A stretch of DNA of 64,000 nucleotides from Clostridium facile (GTDB lineage Bacteria > Bacillota > Clostridia > Oscillospirales > Ruminococcaceae), in assembly GCF_014297275.1 (NCBI RefSeq), contig NZ_JACOQK010000001.1, positions 2,170,001-2,234,000 on the forward strand. Reading direction: 5' to 3'. The notes under the pieces are model-generated. The model was not told where the DNA came from, did not search any database, and saw nothing but the letters and a program-made list of their open reading frames with translations. Each line of letters opens with the position of its first letter. Position 1 is the stretch's first letter. Positions 8,630 through 18,300 of the stretch are shown here, piece after piece. A program made the position numbers and the translations under genes.

Positions 8630-9328
8630 ATGAAAAACAATAGAAAGAGAAAGAAGAAAATGGCGTCCAAAAAAATAAGAGAGAAAAAGTTAAAGCAAAA
8701 ACAGAAATACCAGGCGTTGCGCCCAGTACATGACCAGAAAAAGAAATGCGATAGCCTTTTTTCCACACTGCGCTTTATCAAACGCATTGAATTAATCGGA
8801 ATCATCGTTATCATTGCATGGTGTTGCTCTATTCTATCCAGTTCAACCTATTTTCGCCCTTACCAAACGGATACAATCACGGTAAAAGAAACAAAAATTT
8901 ATTCCAAGATTGGCGGTTTTAAAACTTATGTAATTTTTACTGAAAATGATTCTTATGCAATTTCAAGTGGAAACAGCAAAAAGGTGAACCGTGAATTGTT
9001 TTTACATGAAATTACTCCCGGAGCAACGGTTAAAGTGGAATATCGGGAAACCGGAATCTTTTTGCTGAAATCAAAAACTTTATCTACTCTACAAAAAGGG
9101 AACACCATTCTATTTCAGGTAGAAAAAATATCGAATGAATTTTCTTCTATCCTAAAACGAATCTTTATTTTTGATGGTATCATTGCAATCATTTTAATCC
9201 TGATACTGATTTTCCCTTATCGGAAAACTAAAATAAAATACAAACAAGAATATCGAAAATATCTTACCTTACAAAAGGAATATGAAAGCAGTTTATCCAA
9301 CATTCTGATGGGGCAACCTGAAAAATAA
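8630..9328 (+). CDS. Membrane protein of unknown function
   Basis: About 232 residues from the ATG at 8630. A strongly basic N-terminal stretch (Lys/Arg over roughly the first 45 residues) is followed by a membrane segment (about 56-75), an extracytoplasmic domain of about 105 residues, a second membrane segment (about 180-200) and a basic, coiled-coil-prone tail. I do not recognise a family. Alternative starts exist: TTG at 8615, or the ATG at 8660, which has a weak AGAAAGAAGAAA site. It ends at a hairpin terminator, so it is probably monocistronic. Confidence 0.7.
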   Translation: MKNNRKRKKKMASKKIREKKLKQKQKYQALRPVHDQKKKCDSLFSTLRFIKRIELIGIIVIIAWCCSILSSSTYFRPYQTDTITVKETKIYSKIGGFKTYVIFTENDSYAISSGNSKKVNRELFLHEITPGATVKVEYRETGIFLLKSKTLSTLQKGNTILFQVEKISNEFSSILKRIFIFDGIIAIILILILIFPYRKTKIKYKQEYRKYLTLQKEYESSLSNILMGQPEK

Positions 9329-9359
9329 CGCCTGTGGACAGCAGGCGTTTTCTTTTTTT
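9329..9359 (+). terminator. Rho-independent terminator
   Basis: CGCCTG-loop-CAGGCG followed by a T-rich run, directly after the preceding stop codon. Confidence 0.85.
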
Positions 9360-9496
9360 GCCGAAAAATTAGAAAAAATATCCTTTTACTCATTCGTTCA
9401 TACAGATTCTATGGATTAACATATCTGTATTGCAACCCAAATTTTGATTATACTAAGGATAAGCAAATGAGAACCAATAGATAAGGATTAGGCAAT

Positions 9497-9826
9497 ATGA
9501 TTGATAAAAGGATTGGCAAGCGCATCAAGGAGCGCAGGGAAGAACTTGGGTTAACCCAGGAACAGTTTGCGGAAAAGGTGGGTTTAACCACAAATTATAT
9601 TTCAACGGTGGAACGGGGTGCATCCTTTCCAAGATGTGAAAAATTAATCAAAATTCTGAACGGACTGGAAACCTCTGCTGACGCTATTTTCTGTGATGTT
9701 CTTATTCACTCAACCAATTATAAAACTTCGCAATTATCGGAAGAATTAAGTCATTTGCCTATGGAAGACCAGCAACGGATCTTGAATATTGTGGAACTGA
9801 TGATTAAAGAAGCGAAAAACAAATAA
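9497..9826 (+). CDS. XRE-family transcriptional regulator
   Basis: 109 residues. An N-terminal helix-turn-helix of the Cro/C1/XRE type spans about 7-62, with the recognition region LTQEQFAEKVGLTTNYISTV and the family RGAS(F/Y)P turn. The C-terminal part has a short helix ending MIKEAKNK, similar to regulators with a small oligomerisation tail. Monocistronic between terminators. A decayed relative (MLDKRVGKRMKERRQELGLT at its start) lies at 20291-20605 on the opposite strand. Targets are unknown; nearby palindromes such as 9898-9940 are candidates. Confidence 0.88.
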   Translation: MIDKRIGKRIKERREELGLTQEQFAEKVGLTTNYISTVERGASFPRCEKLIKILNGLETSADAIFCDVLIHSTNYKTSQLSEELSHLPMEDQQRILNIVELMIKEAKNK

Positions 9827-9834
9827 ATAATTTT

Positions 9835-9868
9835 AACCTATGTTTTGAACATAGGTTTTTTATTTTTT
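9835..9868 (+). terminator. Rho-independent terminator
   Basis: AACCTATGTT-TTG-AACATAGGTT followed by a T-run, ending the XRE gene. Confidence 0.85.
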
Positions 9869-9897
9869 GTCATATACATTAAAAAATTTTTGTGTTA

Positions 9898-9940
9898 TAC
9901 TATGTATTAACATATTATTCTAATTCTTTAATACATAGTA
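9898..9940. promoter_or_regulatory. 13-bp inverted repeat upstream of the SLOG gene
   Basis: TACTATGTATTAA and TTAATACATAGTA are exact complements separated by 17 bases. They end 14 bases before the start codon of the next gene and overlap its likely promoter region, so the site may be an operator or a leader hairpin. Confidence 0.5.
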
Positions 9941-9954
9941 AACGGAGAGTTCAC

Positions 9955-10461
9955 ATGGAACAAATTATAAAATGTTGTTTTACCGGGCACCGTCCACAAA
10001 AATTTTCGTTTGGCTTTAACGAGCATGACCCCAGATGTAACAACCTGAAAAAGGTATTGCGGGAACGCATTGAGTATTTGATTACCCAACAGAACGTAAC
10101 ATACTTTATTACCGGCATGGCATTGGGGGTGGATTTGTTTGCCGCTGAAATTGTGCTGCAACTAAAACAAAACTACCCTCACATTCAACTGGAGTGTGCC
10201 ATCCCCTGTGAATCCCAATCGAAACGCTGGTCAAAATCATTGCAAAATCGGTATGAAATGATTTTATCCCAATGCGATACACAAACTGTGTTGCAAAAAT
10301 ACTACACCTCCAATTGCATGCTAAAAAGAAACCAGTATATGGTTGACCACGCTGACATCATCCTAGCAATCTGGAATGGCACCCCAGGAGGGACAGAAAA
10401 AACCATCCAGTATGCCAAACAACAAAATAAACGGGTATGGCTCACCCTTTTTTACGATTAA
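9955..10461 (+). CDS. SLOG-family (DUF1273/YpsA-like) protein
   Basis: 168 residues. The fold signatures of the SLOG (LOG/DprA-like Rossmann) group are visible: the opening CCFTGHRP motif (residues 6-13), the GMALGVDLFAAE loop (about 57-68), and ADIILAIWNGTPGGTEKTI (about 130-148), which supplies the glycine-rich nucleotide-contacting turn. Family members are thought to bind nucleotides or nucleotide-derived ligands. YpsA in Bacillus affects cell division; some SLOG proteins serve in phage defence. The function here is unknown. Start chosen at the ATG behind CGGAGAG. Confidence 0.8.
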   Translation: MEQIIKCCFTGHRPQKFSFGFNEHDPRCNNLKKVLRERIEYLITQQNVTYFITGMALGVDLFAAEIVLQLKQNYPHIQLECAIPCESQSKRWSKSLQNRYEMILSQCDTQTVLQKYYTSNCMLKRNQYMVDHADIILAIWNGTPGGTEKTIQYAKQQNKRVWLTLFYD

Positions 10462-10475
10462 TTTGTCAAAATTTG

Positions 10476-10504
10476 TTGAATTCATTTCTGAATTGGTTTA
10501 TAAT
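10476..10504 (+). promoter_or_regulatory. Promoter of the 10542 gene
   Basis: -35 TTGAAT and -10 TATAAT with a 17-base spacer, 38 bases before the start codon. Confidence 0.6.
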
Positions 10505-10541
10505 GTAAATATCTACTAAACTATTCCAAGGAGATGAAAAA

Positions 10542-10904
10542 ATGGATCTAAATGGCGCAAAAGGGATTTTAAAAAGCTTAGCGGATGGTGTGGACCCCCT
10601 AACTGGCGAAGTATTACCAGAGGACCACATATGCAACCAACCAGAAATAATACGGGCAATTTATATGGTTTTAATGGAATTATCTCGTGGAAAACAGCAT
10701 CGTGAAAAACCAGAAAATGATGGTGCTCCATGGTCAGAAGAAGAAGAGCAACTACTTTGCGATATGTTCGACCAAAACCGAACAACAAAAGAAATTTGCG
10801 ACTATTTCAAACGGACAAATGGCGCAATAGCGGCGAGGTTAGTAAGGTTAGGAAAGATTTCTGATCGGGCAGAATTCAGAAATAATAACAAACCGTCCTT
10901 TTAG
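10542..10904 (+). CDS. Conserved small protein with a helical DNA-binding-like C-terminus
   Basis: 120 residues, strong ribosome site CAAGGAGATG. The N-terminal half holds a VDPLTGEVLPEDHICNQPEI stretch seen in small Firmicutes proteins of unknown role. The C-terminal half (about 67-110) reads PWSEEEEQLLCDMF...RTNGAIAARLVRLG, resembling a SANT/Myb-like or homeodomain-like three-helix unit with a GAIAARL recognition helix. A DNA-binding accessory role is plausible but not shown. No operon partner. Confidence 0.7.
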   Translation: MDLNGAKGILKSLADGVDPLTGEVLPEDHICNQPEIIRAIYMVLMELSRGKQHREKPENDGAPWSEEEEQLLCDMFDQNRTTKEICDYFKRTNGAIAARLVRLGKISDRAEFRNNNKPSF

Positions 10905-11123
10905 ATGGCGCTTTGAAATCTGAAAATCTAGGATAATCATCTAAGTTAATAGCTTGAATAGATTCTATAGGGCTCTATAATTGACGGGTACGTGGAATAT
11001 TTTTGTATCACTTTGTTGTGTTATCTATAAATACACAATATTTCCTTTTATGTTTCGCTTCTACGATTCCCTTTGATAAGGATTTACTTCATTGGCTGCT
11101 TTCCCAACTAATCAATGATAATA

Positions 11124-11165
11124 AATAAGACTTGAATCAGAGCAATCTGGTTCAAGCCTTATTAT
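11124..11165. terminator. Convergent terminator between the 10542 gene and the phosphoribosyltransferase
   Basis: AATAAG-CTTGAA pairs with TTCAAG-TTATT. It lies between convergent genes and can serve both. The remaining 10905-11123 stretch shows no gene. Confidence 0.6.
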
Positions 11166-11179
11166 TTATACTGAATGTT

Positions 11180-11740
11180 TTATTCAATTGGTGTACCATC
11201 GCTTGTAAACAATGGGAGCTTTTCCAGGAAAATAATATCGTCACGGTCAGCGGAATCCCCTTCCGCCAACACGGTGGCTCTTCCTACAATTTTCCCTTCT
11301 GCGGAGTTCACCAAGTGTTCTAGTGTCCGCAAAGATTCTCCGGTACTAATCACGTCATCCACGATCAAAACCCGTTTACCCTTCATCTTTTCGGCGTCCT
11401 GTCCATCTAAATACAAAGTCTGTTCATTCGCCGTTGTAATGGATTTTACCGTTTCATGAATGGGCGCCCGCATATATAGTTTCACCGATTTACGGGCAAG
11501 CAAATAGGGGATGCCGGACTGGCGGGACATTTCATATGCCAGTGGGATTCCTTTGGATTCCGCAGTCACAATGTAATCTGCTTCCGGACATTTTTTCAAT
11601 AATTCTTCCGCACAGGCTATTGTCAGTTCCACATCAGAGAACATAATAAACCCTGCAATGGACAATTTATCATTTAACGGGCAAATAGAGAGCTGGCGCT
11701 GTAAGCCCGCTACCGTTAAAGAATAATACTCGTTTGCCAT
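11180..11740 (-). CDS. Adenine phosphoribosyltransferase-like protein
   Basis: 186 residues. Type I phosphoribosyltransferase fold with the PRPP-binding loop RVLIVDDVISTGESL at about 123-137 and a hydrophobic ESKGIPLAYEMSR segment like that of Apt. Family enzymes join a purine base to PRPP for salvage. The sequence could be Apt itself or a purine phosphoribosyltransferase paralogue; substrate is not certain. Last gene of the alaS-HIT-PRTase run, separated from the HIT gene by 75 bases containing a TCCCGACAA hairpin. Ribosome site TTGGAGGA. Confidence 0.82.
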   Translation of the reverse strand: MANEYYSLTVAGLQRQLSICPLNDKLSIAGFIMFSDVELTIACAEELLKKCPEADYIVTAESKGIPLAYEMSRQSGIPYLLARKSVKLYMRAPIHETVKSITTANEQTLYLDGQDAEKMKGKRVLIVDDVISTGESLRTLEHLVNSAEGKIVGRATVLAEGDSADRDDIIFLEKLPLFTSDGTPIE

Positions 11741-11815
11741 ATAAAATCCTCCAATTCAATGGAATCCCGACAAATAATGCTACTTGTCGGGAATTCAAAC
11801 TTATTCTTATGCCAA

Positions 11816-12154
11816 TCAGCCTGGAGGCCAAGACATATCCCTGCCACCAAGAACATGGAAATGCAGATGTGGAACAGACTGGCCGCCCTGTACGCCACAG
11901 TTGTTGACAATGCGGTAGCCATCCGCCAGTTTTAACGTGCTCACTAGATTTGCAATCACCTCAAAAATATGGGCGATAATCTGGGAGTTTTCCGGTGTAA
12001 TTTCACTTGCACAAGCAATATGTTCTTTTGGAATCACCAAAAAATGAACTGGAGCCTGAGGGTCAACATCATAAAACGCCAACACCTGGTCATCCTCATA
12101 CAGCTTTTTGGATGGAATTTCACCTGCAACAATTTTACAGAATAAACAATCCAT
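11816..12154 (-). CDS. HIT-family nucleotide-binding protein (Hint-like)
   Basis: 112 residues, normal for a stand-alone HIT protein. The catalytic histidine triad is H96-L-H98-F-H100 in PHLHFHVLGG, and the N-terminal CLFCKIVAGEIP (residues 3-14) is typical of the Hint branch with its Cys pair. Such enzymes hydrolyse adenosine phosphoramidates and can remove AMP from lysyl- or other adenylates. Ten bases downstream of alaS and probably co-transcribed with it, which suits aminoacyl-adenylate clean-up, though this is an inference. Confidence 0.9.
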   Translation of the reverse strand: MDCLFCKIVAGEIPSKKLYEDDQVLAFYDVDPQAPVHFLVIPKEHIACASEITPENSQIIAHIFEVIANLVSTLKLADGYRIVNNCGVQGGQSVPHLHFHVLGGRDMSWPPG

Positions 12155-12164
12155 AAGACGCCTC

Positions 12165-14798
12165 CTATTTCACAAACTTCTGCACAACAGAAGGAAGCTG
12201 AGCCAAAGCTTCATCAATTTTAAATATTTCATTGACGCCAGCCATTGCGCTATCTGGTCGTCCGCCACCTTTCCCGCCAGCTAGGGCAGAAACCTCACGG
12301 ACAATGTTTCCGGCATGGGCGCCACGTTCTACCGCTTCTTTTCCACATACAGCAAGCATTGTTCCTTTTCCTTCCGCAATGCTAGCAAAGACAGCCACTA
12401 CATTGGTCCGTTCTTTCACACGGTCCCCCAGAGCACGGAGGGACTGGGTATTTAACCCGTTAAAGCTTGCGGAGATTACCTGTATTCCGTTTACTTCCAA
12501 GGCGGAATCCAATACTTCCTCAAACCGATAAGAAGCCAGTTTTTGTGTCATCTCATCAATTTTATGGTCTTTTTCCTTTAGCTCGTCCATCAAGTTTTTA
12601 CATCTGGATGGCAATTCATGAGGGTTGGTCAGTTTTAACACAGAACAGGTAGTAGCAATCATTAAGTGATTTTCGTGAATCATATTCAATACACCGGTAC
12701 CAGTAGTAGCCTCAATACGGCGGATACCAGCAGCGGCAGAGCTTTCACTGATAATTTTAAACAGCCCTAATTTAGAAGTATTATCCACATGGGTACCACC
12801 ACAGAACTCAATCGAATAGCCGGAAGCGTCCACAACACGCACAACATCGCCGTATTTTTCGCCGAACAGCGCCATTGCGCCCAGTTGTTTTGCTTCCTCA
12901 ATTTTCATTTCCTGTACATTGACATCCAATGCATTCAAAATCTGTTCGTTTACTGCTGCTTCTACATCAGCGATTTCCTGTGGGGTCATTGGCTCAAAGT
13001 GGTTAAAGTCAAATCGAACCCGCTGGTCGTCTACTAGCTGGCCAGCTTGATGGACATGACTGCCTAAAACATCACGTAAAGCCTTTTGCAGCAAGTGTGC
13101 CGCAGTATGGTTGCGGGCAATCGCCTGACGGCGTTTTTCGTCAATTGCCAGATGGCCGTTCATCCCATGGGAGATGCTTCCAGCCATCACAACACCAGAA
13201 TGGAGAAAATGCCCGGATTTCGCTTTTTTACAGTCGGTGACATTCACAATATTATCGCCATACACAAATACGCCACGGTCGCCAACCTGTCCACCACTTT
13301 CCGCATAGAATGGAGTCACGTCAAATACCAGTGTTACTTGCTGCCCTTCAGATGCAGTTTCCACTTCTTTACCATCCATAACAATGTGTTTTAGGGTAGC
13401 GTCACATTCATACATGCTATATCCTAAAAATTCAGTAGCATCATCGGTGAATACCAATTCATTTTCATCCCATGCCACATCATTTGCCGCTGCGTTCTTT
13501 CTAGCAGCTTCTTTTTGTGCGTTCATCAGTTCCATAAACCGTTCTTCATCAATAGCGATATTTTGTTCTTCAATTACTTCTTTGATTAAATCCAGAGGGA
13601 AACCATAAGTATCATACAATTTAAATGCCTGATCCCCGGAAAGCATCCTCTGTTCCATGGAAGAATCAATATTATCAATCATATCATACAATAAATTCAA
13701 ACCTTTATTAATAGTAGAAGCAAAGTTTTCTTCTTCTGCTTTTACAATCTTTTTGATATAATCCGCATTTTCCAACAGTTCTGGATAAGCTGGCTGGTTT
13801 TCTTTAATAACAGTGTCAACTACCTGATACAGGAATGGTTTTTGGATTCCAATCATTTTACCATTACGGGCAGCACGACGGAGCAAACGGCGAAGTACGT
13901 AGCCACGGCCTTCATTGGAAGGGATTACCCCATCCGCAATCATAAAGGTAGTGCTACGGATATGGTCAGTAATAACACGGAGGGAAACATCCGTCTGTGG
14001 ATTTTCCTTATAGGTTACGCCAGCAATCTGGCTGATATGTTTCATGATATTCTGAACAGTATCTACTTCAAACAGGTTGTCTACTTCCTGCATAATGCAA
14101 GCTAGACGTTCCAGCCCCATACCAGTATCAATGTTTGGATGTTCCATTGGTTCATAATTGCCTTCCCCATCGCTGTTGAACTGGGAGAATACCAGGTTCC
14201 AGAATTCTACAAATCGGTCGCATTCACAGCCAACTTTACAGTCTGGTTTGCCACATCCTTTTTCTACACCACGGTCAAAGTACAATTCAGAACATGGACC
14301 GCATGGACCAGAACCGATTTCCCAGAAGTTGTCCTCTTTCCCAAAGCGTACAATGTGATCAGGGCTTACACCACGGCGTTTTGTCCAGATTTCAAACGCT
14401 TCATCGTCATCTTCATAAATGGAAACCCAGATGCGGTCAATGGGGAGCTCCAGTTCTTTGGTAACAAATTCCCACGCCCACTCGGTTGCTTCTTCTTTAA
14501 AGTAATCGCCAAAAGAGAAGTTGCCCAACATTTCAAAAAAGGTACCGTGACGGGCAGTTTTCCCTACGTTTTCGATATCCGGGGTACGGATACATTTTTG
14601 GCAGGTTGTTACACGGTTTTTTGGCGGGGTTTCCTGCCCTAAAAACCATTTTTTCATTGGCGCCATGCCGGAGTTAATCAATAGCAAACTGTTATCCCCT
14701 TGTGGTACCAGAGGGAAGCTTTTTAACCTTAAGTGGCCTTTTTTCTCAAAAAAGCTCAGGTATTTTTCCCTTAATTCATTTAAACCCATCCATTTCAT
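12165..14798 (-). CDS. alaS: Alanyl-tRNA synthetase
   Basis: 877 residues, full-length AlaRS. Class II aminoacylation core with motif 1/2 regions near residues 40-90 (GMAPMKKWFLGQ, CQKCIRTPDIENVGKTARH), the class II motif 3 region with MGLERLA near 231, the editing domain with HTAAHLLQKAL (about 567-577) and the C-x3-H zinc-type site CGGTHVDNTS, followed by a C-terminal glycine-rich domain (GGKGGGRPDSAM). Joins alanine to tRNA-Ala and edits mischarged Ser/Gly. Preceded by a T-box leader. Ribosome site AGGAGGA; downstream HIT and PRTase genes follow closely. Confidence 0.97.
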   Translation of the reverse strand: MKWMGLNELREKYLSFFEKKGHLRLKSFPLVPQGDNSLLLINSGMAPMKKWFLGQETPPKNRVTTCQKCIRTPDIENVGKTARHGTFFEMLGNFSFGDYFKEEATEWAWEFVTKELELPIDRIWVSIYEDDDEAFEIWTKRRGVSPDHIVRFGKEDNFWEIGSGPCGPCSELYFDRGVEKGCGKPDCKVGCECDRFVEFWNLVFSQFNSDGEGNYEPMEHPNIDTGMGLERLACIMQEVDNLFEVDTVQNIMKHISQIAGVTYKENPQTDVSLRVITDHIRSTTFMIADGVIPSNEGRGYVLRRLLRRAARNGKMIGIQKPFLYQVVDTVIKENQPAYPELLENADYIKKIVKAEEENFASTINKGLNLLYDMIDNIDSSMEQRMLSGDQAFKLYDTYGFPLDLIKEVIEEQNIAIDEERFMELMNAQKEAARKNAAANDVAWDENELVFTDDATEFLGYSMYECDATLKHIVMDGKEVETASEGQQVTLVFDVTPFYAESGGQVGDRGVFVYGDNIVNVTDCKKAKSGHFLHSGVVMAGSISHGMNGHLAIDEKRRQAIARNHTAAHLLQKALRDVLGSHVHQAGQLVDDQRVRFDFNHFEPMTPQEIADVEAAVNEQILNALDVNVQEMKIEEAKQLGAMALFGEKYGDVVRVVDASGYSIEFCGGTHVDNTSKLGLFKIISESSAAAGIRRIEATTGTGVLNMIHENHLMIATTCSVLKLTNPHELPSRCKNLMDELKEKDHKIDEMTQKLASYRFEEVLDSALEVNGIQVISASFNGLNTQSLRALGDRVKERTNVVAVFASIAEGKGTMLAVCGKEAVERGAHAGNIVREVSALAGGKGGGRPDSAMAGVNEIFKIDEALAQLPSVVQKFVK

Positions 14799-14857
14799 TG
14801 GATTTGTTCCTCCTATCTATTTCTGTTTTTACTACAAAGGCCGTACCAAAAACAAAT

Positions 14858-15185
14858 AAAAAAAGCTCTCGCCGCCTATGGGACGAGAACTTGCTGTTTC
14901 CGTGGTACCACCCAAATTGCTGCACATACTTGTACAGCCACTTTGATTCTCCTTTAACGCAGGGAATACGATACGTTTTTTTGACGTATAGGCTCCGAGT
15001 TGGCCTCCAACTACAATCACCAGGGCACTTCCAGCAACGGCCCCTCTCTATTGGGATTGGCTTGTTGGTTTTTCTCATCTCAGCCAGTTTTTTTATTGGG
15101 CTCCGCCCTTTTTGGTACAATGTACTTCGCAACGCAGCAAAAATATCATCCGATATTTCACTTCGTTTTATTACGATACTTTTCT
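14858..15185 (-). ncRNA. T-box leader controlling alaS
   Basis: The minus-strand leader contains the conserved T-box core GGGTGGTACCACGG (at 14900-14913), followed by a terminator whose stem pairs TTCTCG with CGAGAG and ends in a T-run (about 14856-14890). The long folded stem I region lies upstream. In T-box RNAs uncharged tRNA pairs with the specifier codon and with the T-box bulge to block the terminator. The sequence upstream of alaS makes tRNA-Ala the expected effector; I did not assign the specifier codon. Confidence 0.9.
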
Positions 15186-15191
15186 TACCTT

Positions 15192-15220
15192 ATTATATCG
15201 GAATATCTCCCCTTTGTCAA
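15192..15220 (-). promoter_or_regulatory. Promoter of alaS
   Basis: -35 TTGACA (15215-15220) and -10 TATAAT (15192-15197) with a 17-base spacer, a consensus vegetative promoter just upstream of the T-box leader. Confidence 0.85.
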
Positions 15221-15269
15221 CTTATTATCCGCGATAAAGCCGTTTTATCCTAATAGAAAAAGAAAAATA

Positions 15270-15301
15270 TCAGAACCCCCCGCAGCTGCAGAGGGTTCTG
15301 A
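15270..15301 (-). terminator. Terminator of the surface protein gene
   Basis: TCAGAACCC pairs with GGGTTCTGA, with an ATATTTTTCTTTTT tail on the minus strand. Confidence 0.75.
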
Positions 15302-15331
15302 CCAAAGGATATTGGTATTGAGGATATCAAA

Positions 15332-18300
15332 TTAGTTGGTTTCCTTTTTGCGGAGAGCTACTACTGCCGCAGATGCCAATGCTAATACTGCGATACCCAC
15401 AGCTGGTGCTACATCGCCAGTTTTTACTGATTTTACAGCATTGTTGCTGGTTGTTACTTGACCGATCTGAATTCCCTGCACAGCATTATTCTGTTTGGTG
15501 GATTCTCCATTATCAACCGCTACCAAACCATTCATCGCTGCTTTTACCGCATCAACAGCCGCATCCACCTGTTTCTGTGTTGCGCTGTCATCCGCCAGCA
15601 CCGCGTTTGCTGCTGCAACAGCTGTTTTTAATGCCTGATAGCTTTCCTGGGTATAGAGGTTTGCCTCTATATTGTTTGCCTGTGATACCGTAGATTCCAA
15701 AATGGATTTGTCCGCCTTTAACCTTAAATTTAACATTGCATTTAACAGGTTCTCCTCCACTGGTTGGATTTCCTGTTCCATCGCGTTGTCCTTATCCGCA
15801 AGCAAATCTTCCGCCGCAGCCAATGCTTCTTTTAATTCCGCCTGGCCTGCTTCTACGTATTTGCTTAAATCAAACCCTTTTGCGGTTTCAACCAGTTTTT
15901 CTAAAGAGGTAACATCCCCTTTGACAAAGCCCAGTTTGTGGATTTCGTTCAACAACGCTTGCCAGGCTGTATCTACTTCCTTTTGGGTTGCAACATTGTT
16001 ATCTGCCACTGCTTTGGCTTGTTCCAATGCTGCGTTAAAGGTTTTTTGAACGTCTGCAATTACCTTGTTAAACTCTGGAGAAGCTTTTTGCGCTTCAGCA
16101 TATTCAATGACTTGATTCAAAATAGATTTATTTGCAGTAACTGGTGTGATTTCAGCGGAACCCGCTGGATTCCCAGCACCACCTTTTAAAACATAATTCT
16201 CGGTAGTCACGATTACTTTGGAACCAATGGCATCGCCACCCTGTTTTGGATCATTAAAGAGGGATTTTGCGTCACCGCCGATACTTTCCAGATGCACTAC
16301 AGAAATAGTGCCTACACCGGTAATACCATCTCCGCCATCGCCTTCATAGCCATGACCGCCCAAAGCAACCAATTTGCCTTGTCCAGAAACTTCCCCATTA
16401 TTCAATACAACACCATTTCCGCCAACACGTGCTGGAGCGTAATCTCCGCCGCCCTGTGCTGTCAACACAGAACCTTCTGGGATTACCAGTTCACCGTTTA
16501 CAACCAATGCATCCTGTCCAGCCAGGACAGAATCACCAGGTTCCCCTGTAATTGTATTATTGCCTAAAGCGGTAACAGTCCCATTTACAATTACAACTGC
16601 CGGAGCATCCGGTTTATCAGAACCATCGGTCAGGTAACGGCCATGGGAATTTACTGTAGCGTTTTTCAGTACACTGCCATCATTTAAGGTCAAACTGTCA
16701 ACCAATGCAGCGTAGTTGGACATTGAGAAAGTACCCCCATTCACCACTACACCACCATAAGCCACAGAATCTTTCAGGGTTAAGGAACCGCCTTTTTCTA
16801 CAATGATCTGAATACTGCTATAGAATTTTATGTTTTCAAATACCACGTCACATCCTGCTGGAATGGTCAGGGTATCGGTTGCGTAACCCTGATTATTCCC
16901 TAAAGTGGCGTACAAACCGGATTCATGGGAGCCGTAAATTTCCTTTAAATTTATCGGAACAACAGCATTGCCGCTTTGGGAAATTTCATAAGGTTCAATA
17001 TCCCAGGAAGTGATGGATGGATTCAGGGCATCAAAGCGTTCCTGTAAAGTTTTATCATCTTGGTAGATTCTCAAATCAACGGTATTACTGGTTGCTGTCT
17101 GAACATCATTGGTCACTGTTACAGAAACCTGGTATGTTCCCTGTTTTTCTGGTGTGCCGCTTACCACAACACTGTCAAACAGATAGCTGGCGCGCATACC
17201 GCTTCCTTCTGGAGAAAGGGATACTGAGATTTTCGTATTTGGATTAGCCTGGCTGTAATCGTAGTAGTTGACTTGATCACCGTTTTCATCTGTTACAAAA
17301 ACATCCAGATAGTTTTGATAACCACTTTGCCCCACTGTAACAGCATCCAATGTTCCTTCCAAAGAAACAGAAATGTTCTGTTTTGCTTCAAAAGAAACCG
17401 TTTTGGTTACAGGCTGGTCGCCATCCGCGGTTGCGGTAACAGAAACAGTATAACTGCCTGGCTTTTCCACTTTCCCGCTTACAACCACCTGGTTGTCCTG
17501 AACAGCCGCGGTAATGCCAGAACCTTCTGGTGTGACACTGGCTTGTACAGTGGCATTGTCTTTATTGGTACCATACAGTTCCACATTTAGTGTTTGGTTA
17601 TATTCTGTCCCAGCAATGGCGTTTTGCAGTGTTTCTGGGGCCAGGTTCATTCCCAAAGCAATGTGGGAAGGCTGTTCTGTCCCAATATTTTCAGGTTCTA
17701 CTGTAGTTCCTGTATATACTGCGGAACCATTGTTTTCAATTTTACCAGTTTCAAAAGTACAATCTTCGCAGATGATTGTGCCGTTGTTCACCGGTGTTTG
17801 TACAAAAGTACAGTTTTCAAAGGTAACATTTGCGCCTTTTTCTACTACCACTGGCTGTGCGGTATCAAATATCAAATCCCTTACCAACACATCAACGCCT
17901 TCGGCAAAACGGAGTGTCCCATCACTGCTATCCTTGATGGTGCGCAGTTTGGCCTGATCCGCAAAAAAGTTCTTTTCCCAGCCAAGTAGTTTTGATACTG
18001 GCTGCTGGATTACCGCTTCTCCTAAGCTGGTTAAATCAGCGCTGACTTTAACGGTTGTTGCTGTGCCAGCCCAAGCCAGATAATCGCTGAAATCATAGCT
18101 GTTGTCGTCAATGATATATTCGGTTTCCACAACCGCATGCAATGCTATCGTTTTAGAAACAGGAGAGTCCCCCTCTGCGGCCGCGGTAATGGTAACAGTG
18201 TATTCGCCGGACTGTTCCGATGTGCCGGAGATCGCAACGGTGTTACCTGCCACATTCGCTATCAAACCAGAACCTTCTGGGGTGATTTGCGCCTGTACAG

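Noticed and set aside
10972..11060. GGGCTCTATAATTGACGGGTACG, faintly like an ISL3-type insertion-sequence end
   Set aside because: Only one partial end, no transposase and no matching inverted end nearby.
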